Under the pieces are notes generated by a model, which made no database searches, had not been told where the DNA came from, and saw only the letters and a list, made by a program, of their open reading frames with translations. Both the position numbers and the translations under genes were made by a program. Below are positions 1 to 6,304 of a stretch of 6,304 bases of DNA, piece after piece. Location: NCBI GenBank assembly GCA_947464515.1, contig CANHXF010000107.1, positions 1-6,304 of the forward strand. Direction: 5' to 3'. The first letter of the stretch is position 1. Every line of letters begins with the position of its first letter. The stretch comes from Flavobacteriales bacterium. GTDB taxonomy: Bacteria > Bacteroidota > Bacteroidia > NS11-12g > UBA955.

Positions 1-3000
1 TTCGATTTTGCCCGATAGCGCAAGATTTGCATCGTAAGGATCTCCAACCCAGGTGATTTTACCCCCTTCCGTTAGCGTAATTTTCTTTGTCAACAAGTTG
101 ATTCCCGGCAACGAAAAAACATACAACCCAGATTTTATGGTATACTGACCATTTAAAAAGAAACGCTCGTTTTCATCATACAAAATCCTGATATCCCCTG
201 TTCCGCGTCCTTTGATCATATCCCCCAACCGCTTATCAATCAAAAATTCCGTTTCCAAGTCCGGGGTAGCTCGAATCATCAAATCTATATTACCCATACC
301 AGACGAGGATTTTTTGGACTTAGAATTCCCTACCACCTTGCCAAAATGATCCCTAAAAACAATATTCCCAGCCACCGTATTTGCACCGAGTGTGGGGTAG
401 AGAATACTCAATTTACTATTTTCGGAGGGCGTCATATCCATCTTGATATTGATCTTGTCCAATGGCCCCCAAACCCTGCAACTTCCATTGCCCCAAGCGG
501 TGCCATAAAACAAATCATTATCGGCTTCCGTAGTCTCAATAATTCTAATTTTTTGGGCATCGTATACATTCAAATCCAACGCCAAATCCCTGAAATGATT
601 ATGAGTGAATGCAAAGGTCGCCTTCGCCTTCCCCTTTTTTAACTTGCCATATATTTGAATCGGATAACGAGTGAATATACCATTCGATTTTACCAAAAAA
701 TCCGCCTCGTCAAATCGATATTTAGTTCCCAAATAATCAACTTTCATCATCACATCTCTGGCCTTCAAATCGCCTTGCATAATCAAATCCTTCATTGGCC
801 CTTCAATTCGCACATTCCCACCAATCGTCCCGGATTCCGTAGTTGCAATGCCCGATAAAAATGGCGTCAAAACCCCAATAGTTGTCCCTTCGGGAATAAA
901 CAAATCCGCGTTTAAGCCAGGATCGTCGCCCCCAAATTTCAGCCTACCCCTAAACGATGTATTTTTCAAAACGCCTCGACGTGCGACAAGGTCTAAATCA
1001 AGCACCTTATCCGATGTCCGCTGGGCCACTTTCAAATCAAAACTTCCGTATCGATAACCCAAATAAACTAAATCGTTCAAATAACTCTCTCCAACAATTT
1101 TTGCCTGTCCGAGAGCCGCAGCAATCCTCACCCTACCGCCCAAATGAAACTGCATACTATCAAATGTGCCATGGGGGAAAAATGGCGAAAGCAACTCTGG
1201 GGTGATATTCCCCACTTCCACCGTAAAAGTATCACGCAACATCTCCGAAAGTACCCCGTGCAATTCCACGAAATGTCGAGAATTATTCACCATGAAATTT
1301 TTAACCTTCACTCTATTTCCTCGACCCAAACTCAAATGACTTTCCTCATCCAGCTGCCAAGGTTCTTTGTTGATATAAAAGTTGGCTGCATTGATATTGG
1401 TTGGCAAAGAATCCAACTTCACGTTGGACTGCGACCCCAAATTCACATTGTAACGATCTTGCTTATCGTGAAGATCAAATCCCACATCCAAAATTCCATC
1501 CGTCAATTTCCCCTCCAAAGCAAATCGATCATAATTCGTTTCGCCATAATTCAAATCTTTAGCGTTCAGCAGAAGCGTTGCCGCTCCATCAGTATTTGAA
1601 TTTACTGCCAATTTTAACCGATGCCATTCGGCGCCCTGCCACGACAAATCCATGGGGCCCAAAACCACATCCACATCTCGGTGCTGGGAACCAAAATGGC
1701 CAACCAAATTTATGGGTCCAGATTGCAGTGTCCTGTCAACGAATGAAGATAGCCAATCGGTTTGAATCAACTGTAAATCAAAACTAAAATCCCTAGGAAC
1801 AAATGAAGTTGGCGCAACGAAACGATTGGGCAGCAATGTATATAAAAAATGCTCCCCAATATTCATCGCATCTGTTGGGTCAAATCCAGAAGAGATATTT
1901 CCATTTAGCCAGTCGCCAGAAAATTGTATCCCTTCCGAAGCCGATTGAGCCAATTGCTGACTATTGCAAAAATATCGGACAGAACCATGATCGGCCACAA
2001 GTTGCCTAACCTCAATAGTTGCATTGGTATTCTGTTCATCGCCGCCGCCATAAATCAAGGAAGCCGACCCCGATAAAATCAATGGCACCTTATCCAATCC
2101 TACATTCTCAAATTCAAAGTTGCTGGCCGACAAATCGGCATCCATCGACAAGTTCTTATCCCAGTCAAAAACGGTTGCATCGGCCACAAAGGCGAAGCGC
2201 GCATCATCCGATTCAACATTTAAGTGGAACTGACTCTTATCAAACTCGCCCGTTAATTGAACATCGGTGAGATGCCTACCCAGCACCGTATAATCGATCA
2301 AATGAATATCCGCTTCCGTGTTTAACAAATCCGCTGTGAGCCCTTCGCCGGTAATCAGAATATTTGCATCATTCACAAACGCATCCAATCCATTGCCCGC
2401 AAACATGCCTAATTCCCACTGACCCAATTTGCCTTCAACATCGTAAGACATCGCATCGATACTCTCAGGAAAATCCAATGCCAAATGACCTAAGAAATGC
2501 CCAGGCCCAGCATCCAAATCGCCATCAAAACCAAAGGAAGTTAGACCTCCAGTAATTGTAGCGCCGATGTCGAGGGCTTCGAATTTTTCGACAAAATCAA
2601 TCGAGTCGAGCTCATAAACCACATCTCGTAAATCAGCCACAGCCAACCGCGAATCATCCAATTCCAGGCGATATTCGAAATTGTCTAAATCCTGCAAACT
2701 CGTCAAAATGCCACTACCCTTCAACAAGGTTTGATCCGTTAACGATTCAAAACTGAATTTCTTCAGCACCAAGGCAGCCAATGGCCCTTCCGCATGCGCA
2801 TTGACGAACATCGGCAAATTCCGATCCTTGAACCAGGGGTGGAACGCCAATAACTCCTCCAAGCATAATTTTGACTTCCGTAAACGAATATCAAAAGTAA
2901 CCTTGTGGAAAATATCCCTGAAATCACGCATCGAATTATAACGCATTTCAAAACGATCTCCCAGAATACTGCATGGCGTTTCCAACAATAAATTGCTGGC

Positions 3001-3696
3001 CAAAATCTGCTTTTTATCAATCACAACCCGCGCAGCTCCTTTTACGATATTCAGACCGCTTCGCTCTTTAAACGTCATCGACTTTATATTCACCGTAAAC
3101 CATGGATGCCCAAACGTGAGTGAGTCCATTTCCGCCTCGATATTGGACAGAATCATATTATCTGGATCAAAATACGGGTCACTAGAACGCTGACGAATGT
3201 TGAAAAACTGATAGTACCCATCCTCAATCTTTACGTCGTTGATACCAAAATCCCACCCCTCACTATGGTCGTTTGGATCGGATGGCGGATTCAAATAATC
3301 AGAGAAAAAATCAATATTCAAGGGCCCTTCTTCCGTGTGATACCCATTCTTCATGCGGGGCTTATAAATCACAACCGACGAAAGTTCGATGCTATGCGAC
3401 TTCCAATCTACCTTGGTTAACCGGGCCTCAATTTGACGTGCTTCAATGAGTGTATCTTTGCTCTGATCGTAGATTCTTAGGCGCTCAACATGGATATTCC
3501 GCAAAAAATCGACTTCAACATATCCAATTTCAACCTTGGTATTTAACTCTTTCGATAGTTGCTGGGCGAGTTGTTGGGCGAAATAATTCTGAACGATGTG
3601 ATTGCGCGACAAAACAATTGCGGCTCCTGTGAGTAACAGGAACGACAGCAACATCAGAAGCAAAAACTTCCGTAGTTTTGTGCGTTTATTTTTCAA
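1..3696 (-). CDS. tamB: TamB-family translocation/assembly module protein, partial (3' end beyond left edge)
   Basis: This is a large inner-membrane-anchored, periplasm-spanning protein of the TamB/AsmA-like (DUF490) family, thought to work with a BamA-like outer-membrane partner in outer-membrane protein assembly or lipid transport. I translated the frame by hand: 1,232 codons with no stop. Residues 2-10 are basic (KNKRTKLRK), and about 11-29 form one hydrophobic anchor (FLLLMLLSFLLL...). Residues 34-90 match the Bacteroidota TamB start, with IVQNYF, LSKELNTKVEIG, VDFLRNIHVE and YDQSKDTLIEA. The long middle is repetitive beta-strand sequence, as expected of a hydrophobic groove. From about residue 953 comes the conserved TamB domain: GTIGGNVRIEGP, VDYLGTKYRF, GNIDLMIRATP, GRGTGDIRI, GQYTIKSGLY, LTEGGKITWVGDPYDA. 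Family members usually run about 1,450-1,700 residues, so a few hundred may lie off the edge (inferred). The start is uncertain: TTG at 3696 keeps the basic region before the anchor, GTG at 3735 would overlap tsaD, and ATG at 3654 (residue 15) would cut into the anchor. The family call is secure; molecular function is from family knowledge. Confidence 0.93.
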   Translation of the reverse strand, partial: MKNKRTKLRKFLLLMLLSFLLLTGAAIVLSRNHIVQNYFAQQLAQQLSKELNTKVEIGYVEVDFLRNIHVERLRIYDQSKDTLIEARQIEARLTKVDWKSHSIELSSVVIYKPRMKNGYHTEEGPLNIDFFSDYLNPPSDPNDHSEGWDFGINDVKIEDGYYQFFNIRQRSSDPYFDPDNMILSNIEAEMDSLTFGHPWFTVNIKSMTFKERSGLNIVKGAARVVIDKKQILASNLLLETPCSILGDRFEMRYNSMRDFRDIFHKVTFDIRLRKSKLCLEELLAFHPWFKDRNLPMFVNAHAEGPLAALVLKKFSFESLTDQTLLKGSGILTSLQDLDNFEYRLELDDSRLAVADLRDVVYELDSIDFVEKFEALDIGATITGGLTSFGFDGDLDAGPGHFLGHLALDFPESIDAMSYDVEGKLGQWELGMFAGNGLDAFVNDANILITGEGLTADLLNTEADIHLIDYTVLGRHLTDVQLTGEFDKSQFHLNVESDDARFAFVADATVFDWDKNLSMDADLSASNFEFENVGLDKVPLILSGSASLIYGGGDEQNTNATIEVRQLVADHGSVRYFCNSQQLAQSASEGIQFSGDWLNGNISSGFDPTDAMNIGEHFLYTLLPNRFVAPTSFVPRDFSFDLQLIQTDWLSSFVDRTLQSGPINLVGHFGSQHRDVDVVLGPMDLSWQGAEWHRLKLAVNSNTDGAATLLLNAKDLNYGETNYDRFALEGKLTDGILDVGFDLHDKQDRYNVNLGSQSNVKLDSLPTNINAANFYINKEPWQLDEESHLSLGRGNRVKVKNFMVNNSRHFVELHGVLSEMLRDTFTVEVGNITPELLSPFFPHGTFDSMQFHLGGRVRIAAALGQAKIVGESYLNDLVYLGYRYGSFDLKVAQRTSDKVLDLDLVARRGVLKNTSFRGRLKFGGDDPGLNADLFIPEGTTIGVLTPFLSGIATTESGTIGGNVRIEGPMKDLIMQGDLKARDVMMKVDYLGTKYRFDEADFLVKSNGIFTRYPIQIYGKLKKGKAKATFAFTHNHFRDLALDLNVYDAQKIRIIETTEADNDLFYGTAWGNGSCRVWGPLDKINIKMDMTPSENSKLSILYPTLGANTVAGNIVFRDHFGKVVGNSKSKKSSSGMGNIDLMIRATPDLETEFLIDKRLGDMIKGRGTGDIRILYDENERFFLNGQYTIKSGLYVFSLPGINLLTKKITLTEGGKITWVGDPYDANLALSGKIE

Positions 3697-3701
3697 TCTC
3701 T

Positions 3702-3709
3702 CAAATATA
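3702..3709 (-). promoter_or_regulatory. Candidate Bacteroidota -7 promoter box (TATATTTG) facing tamB
   Basis: Read on the minus strand, the 20-bp gap between tamB and tsaD contains TATATTTG, an exact match to the Bacteroidota sigma-70 -7 consensus TAnnTTTG. No clear -33 TTG lies 19-21 bp upstream; the nearest similar bases there are ATTC. Transcription would start close to 3696, at the proposed TTG start of tamB, so the message would be leaderless or nearly so unless translation starts further in. The match could be chance in an A/T-rich gap. Confidence 0.3.
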
Positions 3710-3716
3710 AAATTCG

Positions 3717-4745
3717 TTGTCCGCGCTGAATCCACCAAAACCCGCCCGCTCCATTATATTGGGCATCGAGAGCAGTTGTGATGATACCGCAGCGTCGATA
3801 CTCTGCGAAGGCAAAATCCTTGCCAACATAACGGCTGGTCAAAAAGTACATGAACAATACGGCGGAGTGGTGCCTGAATTGGCCTCACGTGCCCATCAAA
3901 GCAATATCATTCCAGTCATTCACCTTGCCCTAGAAAAAGCCCAAATCTCCATCGATGATGTCAACGCGGTAGCTGTAACTCAAGGCCCCGGACTCATGGG
4001 ATCCTTGCTCGTTGGAACCAATGTGGCCAAAGGAATTTGCATCGCCAACAACATCCCATTGATTGGAGTGAACCACCTTGAAGCCCACGTAGCTGCGCTA
4101 TTCATAGACCACCAGGTCAAACTGCCCATGCTCTGTCTTTTGGTTAGTGGCGGACATACCCAAATCATTTTGGTAAACGGCATCGACGATATGAAAATTG
4201 TAGGAACCACCCAAGACGATGCGGCAGGGGAGGCATTCGATAAAGCGGCAAAACTGCTTAATTTAGGATATCCGGGCGGCCCATTTATCGACCAATATGC
4301 AAAGCAAGGCGATCCAAATAAATATAAATTTCCCGACAGTCAAACGCAAGGGTTGGACTTTAGTTTTTCGGGCATAAAAACCTCACTTTTGTATTTCCTT
4401 AGAGACAATTTAAAAGCCGACAACGAATTCATAAACAAAGAGTTGCCGAATATTTGTGCATCGTACCAGCATCAAATCATATTGAGCTTAACGAAGCGTT
4501 TTGCCAAGGCAATCGAAGTGCATAAACCCGCAAGTATCGGGCTTTGTGGCGGGGTCTCTGCCAATAGCGAATTAAGAGAAGCGATTCATACTTTGGGCAC
4601 TGAAAAAGGCCTACAAATTTGTATTCCAGCCTTTGAATATTGCACCGATAACGCTGCGATGGTAGCCATGGCCGGATATGAAAAATTCCAAAAAAATCAA
4701 TTTACGCCGCTCAATGCCACTCCGTTTGCAAGAGCACACAAATAA
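3717..4745 (+). CDS. tsaD: tRNA N6-adenosine threonylcarbamoyltransferase TsaD
   Basis: TsaD (Kae1/YgjD/Gcp family, ASKHA fold) is a cytoplasmic enzyme that, with TsaB and TsaE, transfers the threonylcarbamoyl group from threonylcarbamoyl-AMP to A37 of ANN-decoding tRNAs to give t6A. The 342-residue length is normal for the family. Visible motifs: ILGIESSCDDT at 14-24, GGVVPELASRAH at 49-60, QGPGLMGSLLVG at 89-100, the metal-binding pair in NHLEAH (H120 and H124), VSGGHTQ at 143-149, GEAFDKAAKLL at 171-181, GYPGGP at 184-189, FSFSGIKT at 215-222, CGGVSAN at 277-283, and the third metal ligand D311 in YCTDNAAM. All expected residues are present, so the enzyme should be active. The start is TTG at 3717: an in-frame TAA at 3708-3710 blocks anything further upstream, and no ATG or GTG precedes the conserved first strand. 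The upstream bases are A-rich without a Shine-Dalgarno site. tamB diverges 20 bp away, and meaB follows after 34 bp, probably in the same operon. Confidence 0.97.
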   Translation: MSALNPPKPARSIILGIESSCDDTAASILCEGKILANITAGQKVHEQYGGVVPELASRAHQSNIIPVIHLALEKAQISIDDVNAVAVTQGPGLMGSLLVGTNVAKGICIANNIPLIGVNHLEAHVAALFIDHQVKLPMLCLLVSGGHTQIILVNGIDDMKIVGTTQDDAAGEAFDKAAKLLNLGYPGGPFIDQYAKQGDPNKYKFPDSQTQGLDFSFSGIKTSLLYFLRDNLKADNEFINKELPNICASYQHQIILSLTKRFAKAIEVHKPASIGLCGGVSANSELREAIHTLGTEKGLQICIPAFEYCTDNAAMVAMAGYEKFQKNQFTPLNATPFARAHK

Positions 4746-4779
4746 ATGGTGTTTCAGCCAATTTTAATATCTTCGTAAC
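4746..4779 (+). other. Short tsaD-meaB spacer, probably intra-operonic
   Basis: The 34 bp between the tsaD stop and the meaB ATG are A/T-rich and hold no hairpin that could act as a terminator and no clear Shine-Dalgarno site. An in-frame TAA at 4765-4767 fixes the meaB start at the ATG at 4780. The short distance, same orientation and lack of a terminator suggest cotranscription, which is an inference. Confidence 0.5.
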
Positions 4780-5685
4780 ATGCCAATCACCCCTACTCCA
4801 ACATTAATCGCCGAGGGCAACGAAAGAGCCATCGCTAGGGCAATTAGTTGGGTAGAGAACCAACATCCGCAATCGATGGAATTGCTTGAACAACTCGAAG
4901 GCAACTGCCCGATTGTTGGCGTAACTGGCCCTCCCGGTGCCGGAAAAAGCAGCTTGGTGAACGCATTGGTGTTGCACTGGAGTTCAAAAGGGTTAAAAAC
5001 AGCCATTGTCGCCGTAGACCCCTCCTCCCCATTCAACCTCGGCTCCCTATTGGGCGATCGTTTGCGAATGCCAGGTCTATTCCTTGACCCCAAAGTATTT
5101 ATTCGCAGTTTATCTGCCAGAGGTTCTTTGGGTGGCCTTAGCGCGAGTATTATTGAGGTCTGCGACATCTTAAAACATGCCAAATTTGATAGAATCATCA
5201 TCGAAACCGTAGGTGTAGGTCAGAGTGAAATCGAAATTGCCGGAATCGCCGATACTACAATGGTTGTAACCGTCCCAGAAAGCGGCGACGAGGTGCAAAC
5301 GATGAAAAGTGGTGTCATGGAAATCGCAGACATTTTCGTGGTTAACAAAAGCGATAGAGACGGTGCCGATGCCTTCGCAAACCACCTAAAAAAATTAGCT
5401 CACAACAAAATTGGAAAGGATGGTTACGAAATTCCTGTCATCAATACCGTAGCTACCGATAGCAAAGGGATTCAAGCCTTGAGCGATGCGATTTCTCAGC
5501 ATCTAGAAACCCAAAATAACTTACAAAATCTCAGTTCGTTGTTTGCCGAGCGCGCCTTCCGATTAATACAGCGCCAAAAAATGAAAAGTATTCCGCTGAA
5601 TCAATTGAAGGAAGAAATTGCTCAAGAGTTAGCAACAGGGCATTTCAACCTGTACCGCTTTTCCAAAAAATACTATAGTAATTAG
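4780..5685 (+). CDS. meaB: Methylmalonyl-CoA mutase-associated GTPase MeaB (ArgK family)
   Basis: MeaB is a cytoplasmic P-loop GTPase of the G3E group. It binds adenosylcobalamin-dependent methylmalonyl-CoA mutase, gates cofactor loading and protects the enzyme from inactivation. The protein has 301 residues, slightly short for the family (about 310-340). Motifs: Walker A GPPGAGKSS at 50-58; VDPSSPF at 79-85 leading into GSLLGDRLRM at 88-97; the IRSLSARGSLGGLS segment at 108-121; ETVGVGQSE at 142-150 (G3/switch II); PESGDEVQTMKSG at 166-178; and the guanine-specificity motif NKSD at 189-192. A helical C-terminal region from about 250 corresponds to the dimerisation arm. The start is the ATG at 4780, since an in-frame stop at 4765-4767 excludes an earlier one. 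It sits 34 bp after tsaD, and its TAG overlaps the stop codon of the convergent gene. No mutase gene is visible, so the mutase partnership rests on family knowledge; some ArgK-family members serve related acyl-CoA mutases. Confidence 0.95.
   Translation: MPITPTPTLIAEGNERAIARAISWVENQHPQSMELLEQLEGNCPIVGVTGPPGAGKSSLVNALVLHWSSKGLKTAIVAVDPSSPFNLGSLLGDRLRMPGLFLDPKVFIRSLSARGSLGGLSASIIEVCDILKHAKFDRIIIETVGVGQSEIEIAGIADTTMVVTVPESGDEVQTMKSGVMEIADIFVVNKSDRDGADAFANHLKKLAHNKIGKDGYEIPVINTVATDSKGIQALSDAISQHLETQNNLQNLSSLFAERAFRLIQRQKMKSIPLNQLKEEIAQELATGHFNLYRFSKKYYSN
5682..5685. other. Convergent stop-codon overlap (TTAG)
   Basis: The plus-strand meaB gene ends in TAG at 5683-5685, and the minus-strand T9SS gene ends in TAA read from 5684 to 5682. 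The 4-bp string TTAG therefore holds both stop codons. There is no intergenic DNA between the two genes, and I see no strong hairpin with a T-run on either side, so any terminator must lie within the opposing coding sequence. Confidence 0.85.
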
Positions 5686-6304
5686 TGTTGAATTTGAACC
5701 AACGCCGTAGCATTGCCTATGCGCAAGGTATAAATTCCCGCCGCAAGATCTTTTACTGAAATCGAAAGTGTATCAGCACTCACTTGACCGTTTAAAATCG
5801 CAACGCCCGTCATTGAAACCAGTTGCCAAGAACTATTTCTCAAAGCGCCCAATCCCAAAACATTCAATTGATTAGATGCCGGATTTGGATACAAACTCAA
5901 GCTGCCCTTAATTACTTTGACTCCTGCCGTCTTATCAACCAACGTCACTGTGCAATTCTTAGATGTCGCCTGCCATTTGCTATCGTAATCCACCATCGCG
6001 ATGTTATTGATCACCGTATTCAAAGGCAATGTTTGATAGGTCTCTACCCGATACATCACATAACCTACACTACCTATTGGATTGGCTTCAAATGAACTCA
6101 AGTTTGCTTCCGGAAAGTCAACTACCAACACTCTACCTTGTTCGATGCAATAGCTTGCCTTGTTTGGATAAAAAGATGTCAATACCAAGCGCGACAATGG
6201 TAAGTTAGCGTCTAATGTGTCCACCATAACGACACGCTTCACTAGGGATCCACTCACATTCCTGAAGTCAACACGATACTGCCACTGCTTCTGACGGTAA
6301 TCAA
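5682..6304 (-). CDS. T9SS type A sorting domain-containing protein, C-terminal part (5' end beyond right edge)
   Basis: This is the last 206 residues of an exported protein; the frame is open to the window edge, so any start inside the window, such as GTG at 6257, is internal. Local residues 8-115 resemble the DUF11/DUF7619-type beta-sandwich repeats common just before the sorting domain in Bacteroidota surface proteins. The visible parts are QYRVDFRNVSG, then VMVDTLDANLPLSRL, then IGSVGYVMYRVE, then VINNIAMVDYDSKW. From about 134 comes a type A C-terminal sorting domain: SLYPNPASNQLNV (YPNPAS at 138-143), WQLVSMTG, TLSISVKDLAAGIYTLRIG, ending ALVQIQH. In this family the C-terminal domain directs outer-membrane export by the type IX system and is normally cleaved, leaving the protein on the surface or free. 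The N-terminal functional region and signal peptide are off the edge, so the specific role cannot be told. It is convergent with meaB and unrelated to it in function. Confidence 0.88.
   Translation of the reverse strand, partial: DYRQKQWQYRVDFRNVSGSLVKRVVMVDTLDANLPLSRLVLTSFYPNKASYCIEQGRVLVVDFPEANLSSFEANPIGSVGYVMYRVETYQTLPLNTVINNIAMVDYDSKWQATSKNCTVTLVDKTAGVKVIKGSLSLYPNPASNQLNVLGLGALRNSSWQLVSMTGVAILNGQVSADTLSISVKDLAAGIYTLRIGNATALVQIQH

Noticed and set aside
346..2555. A chain of small plus-strand open frames across the left half
   Set aside because: They are antisense to the tamB frame, which is open throughout and matches TamB motifs. Their translations are low-complexity, rich in H, Q, P and I, and resemble no family.
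2763..3193. Open frames on both strands (minus 2763-3020, plus 2993-3193)
   Set aside because: Both lie inside the tamB coding sequence in other frames, and their translations show no domain-like pattern.
3450..3632. A 60-codon plus-strand frame just upstream of tsaD
   Set aside because: It is antisense to the well-conserved N-terminal part of tamB (residues about 22-82) and has no recognisable product.
3687..3694. TATTTTTC as a -7 box for tsaD on the plus strand
   Set aside because: It matches TAnnTTTG only imperfectly (last base C), has no TTG at the expected -33 spacing, and lies in the A/T-rich codons for the basic N-terminus of tamB.
1..3696. Possible frameshift or stop breaking tamB, since no single ATG-to-stop gene is evident there
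   Set aside because: I checked every codon of the frame row by row and found no stop. The gene simply lacks its 3' end in this window and begins with a non-ATG codon.
3980..4210. A minus-strand frame inside tsaD
   Set aside because: It is a shadow of the tsaD coding sequence, which carries all catalytic motifs on the plus strand.
4768..4775. TATCTTCG as a -7 box for meaB
   Set aside because: It has one mismatch to the consensus, no -33 TTG, and would start transcription at the meaB ATG itself. Cotranscription with tsaD is simpler.
4764..5385. Minus-strand frames inside meaB (up to 145 codons)
   Set aside because: They are antisense to clear GTPase motifs. Their length follows from codon bias in meaB, and the translations are not protein-like.
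5823..6095. A 90-codon plus-strand frame at the right end
   Set aside because: It is antisense to the T9SS sorting domain, which is plainly coded on the minus strand.

Overview
The window reads as ordinary chromosomal DNA from a member of the Bacteroidota, probably an environmental lineage of moderate GC. Three things point there. The protein at the right edge ends in a type IX secretion (T9SS) type A sorting domain, which is confined to that phylum and close relatives. The large minus-strand gene has the N-terminal and C-terminal signatures of Bacteroidota TamB proteins. Upstream regions lack Shine-Dalgarno sites and are A/T-rich, and one carries a TAnnTTTG box, the Bacteroidota -7 promoter element. 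No genus can be named from the sequence.

Layout: (1) Positions 1-3696, minus strand: a 1,232-codon portion of tamB, open in one frame with no stop, whose 3' end lies beyond the left edge. (2) Positions 3697-3716: a 20-bp divergent intergenic gap. (3) Positions 3717-4745, plus strand: tsaD, for the tRNA t6A-synthesis protein. (4) Positions 4780-5685, plus strand: meaB, a G3E-family GTPase that chaperones methylmalonyl-CoA mutase, 34 bp after tsaD and probably cotranscribed with it. (5) Positions 5682-6304, minus strand: the C-terminal 206 residues of a secreted T9SS protein, convergent with meaB; the two stop codons overlap. No stretch over 300 bases lacks a gene, and non-coding DNA totals about 54 bp.

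The genes do not form one pathway. TamB serves envelope biogenesis, TsaD serves translation fidelity, MeaB serves B12-dependent propionate/methylmalonyl-CoA metabolism, and the last gene encodes an exported surface or secreted protein. I found no RNA gene, mobile element, CRISPR array, convincing repeat or terminator hairpin, and no evidence of an undescribed system. What merits a second look is the tight gene packing: two divergent genes that both appear to start at TTG 20 bp apart, a perfect -7 box almost on top of the tamB start, and a TTAG stop-stop overlap between meaB and the T9SS gene.
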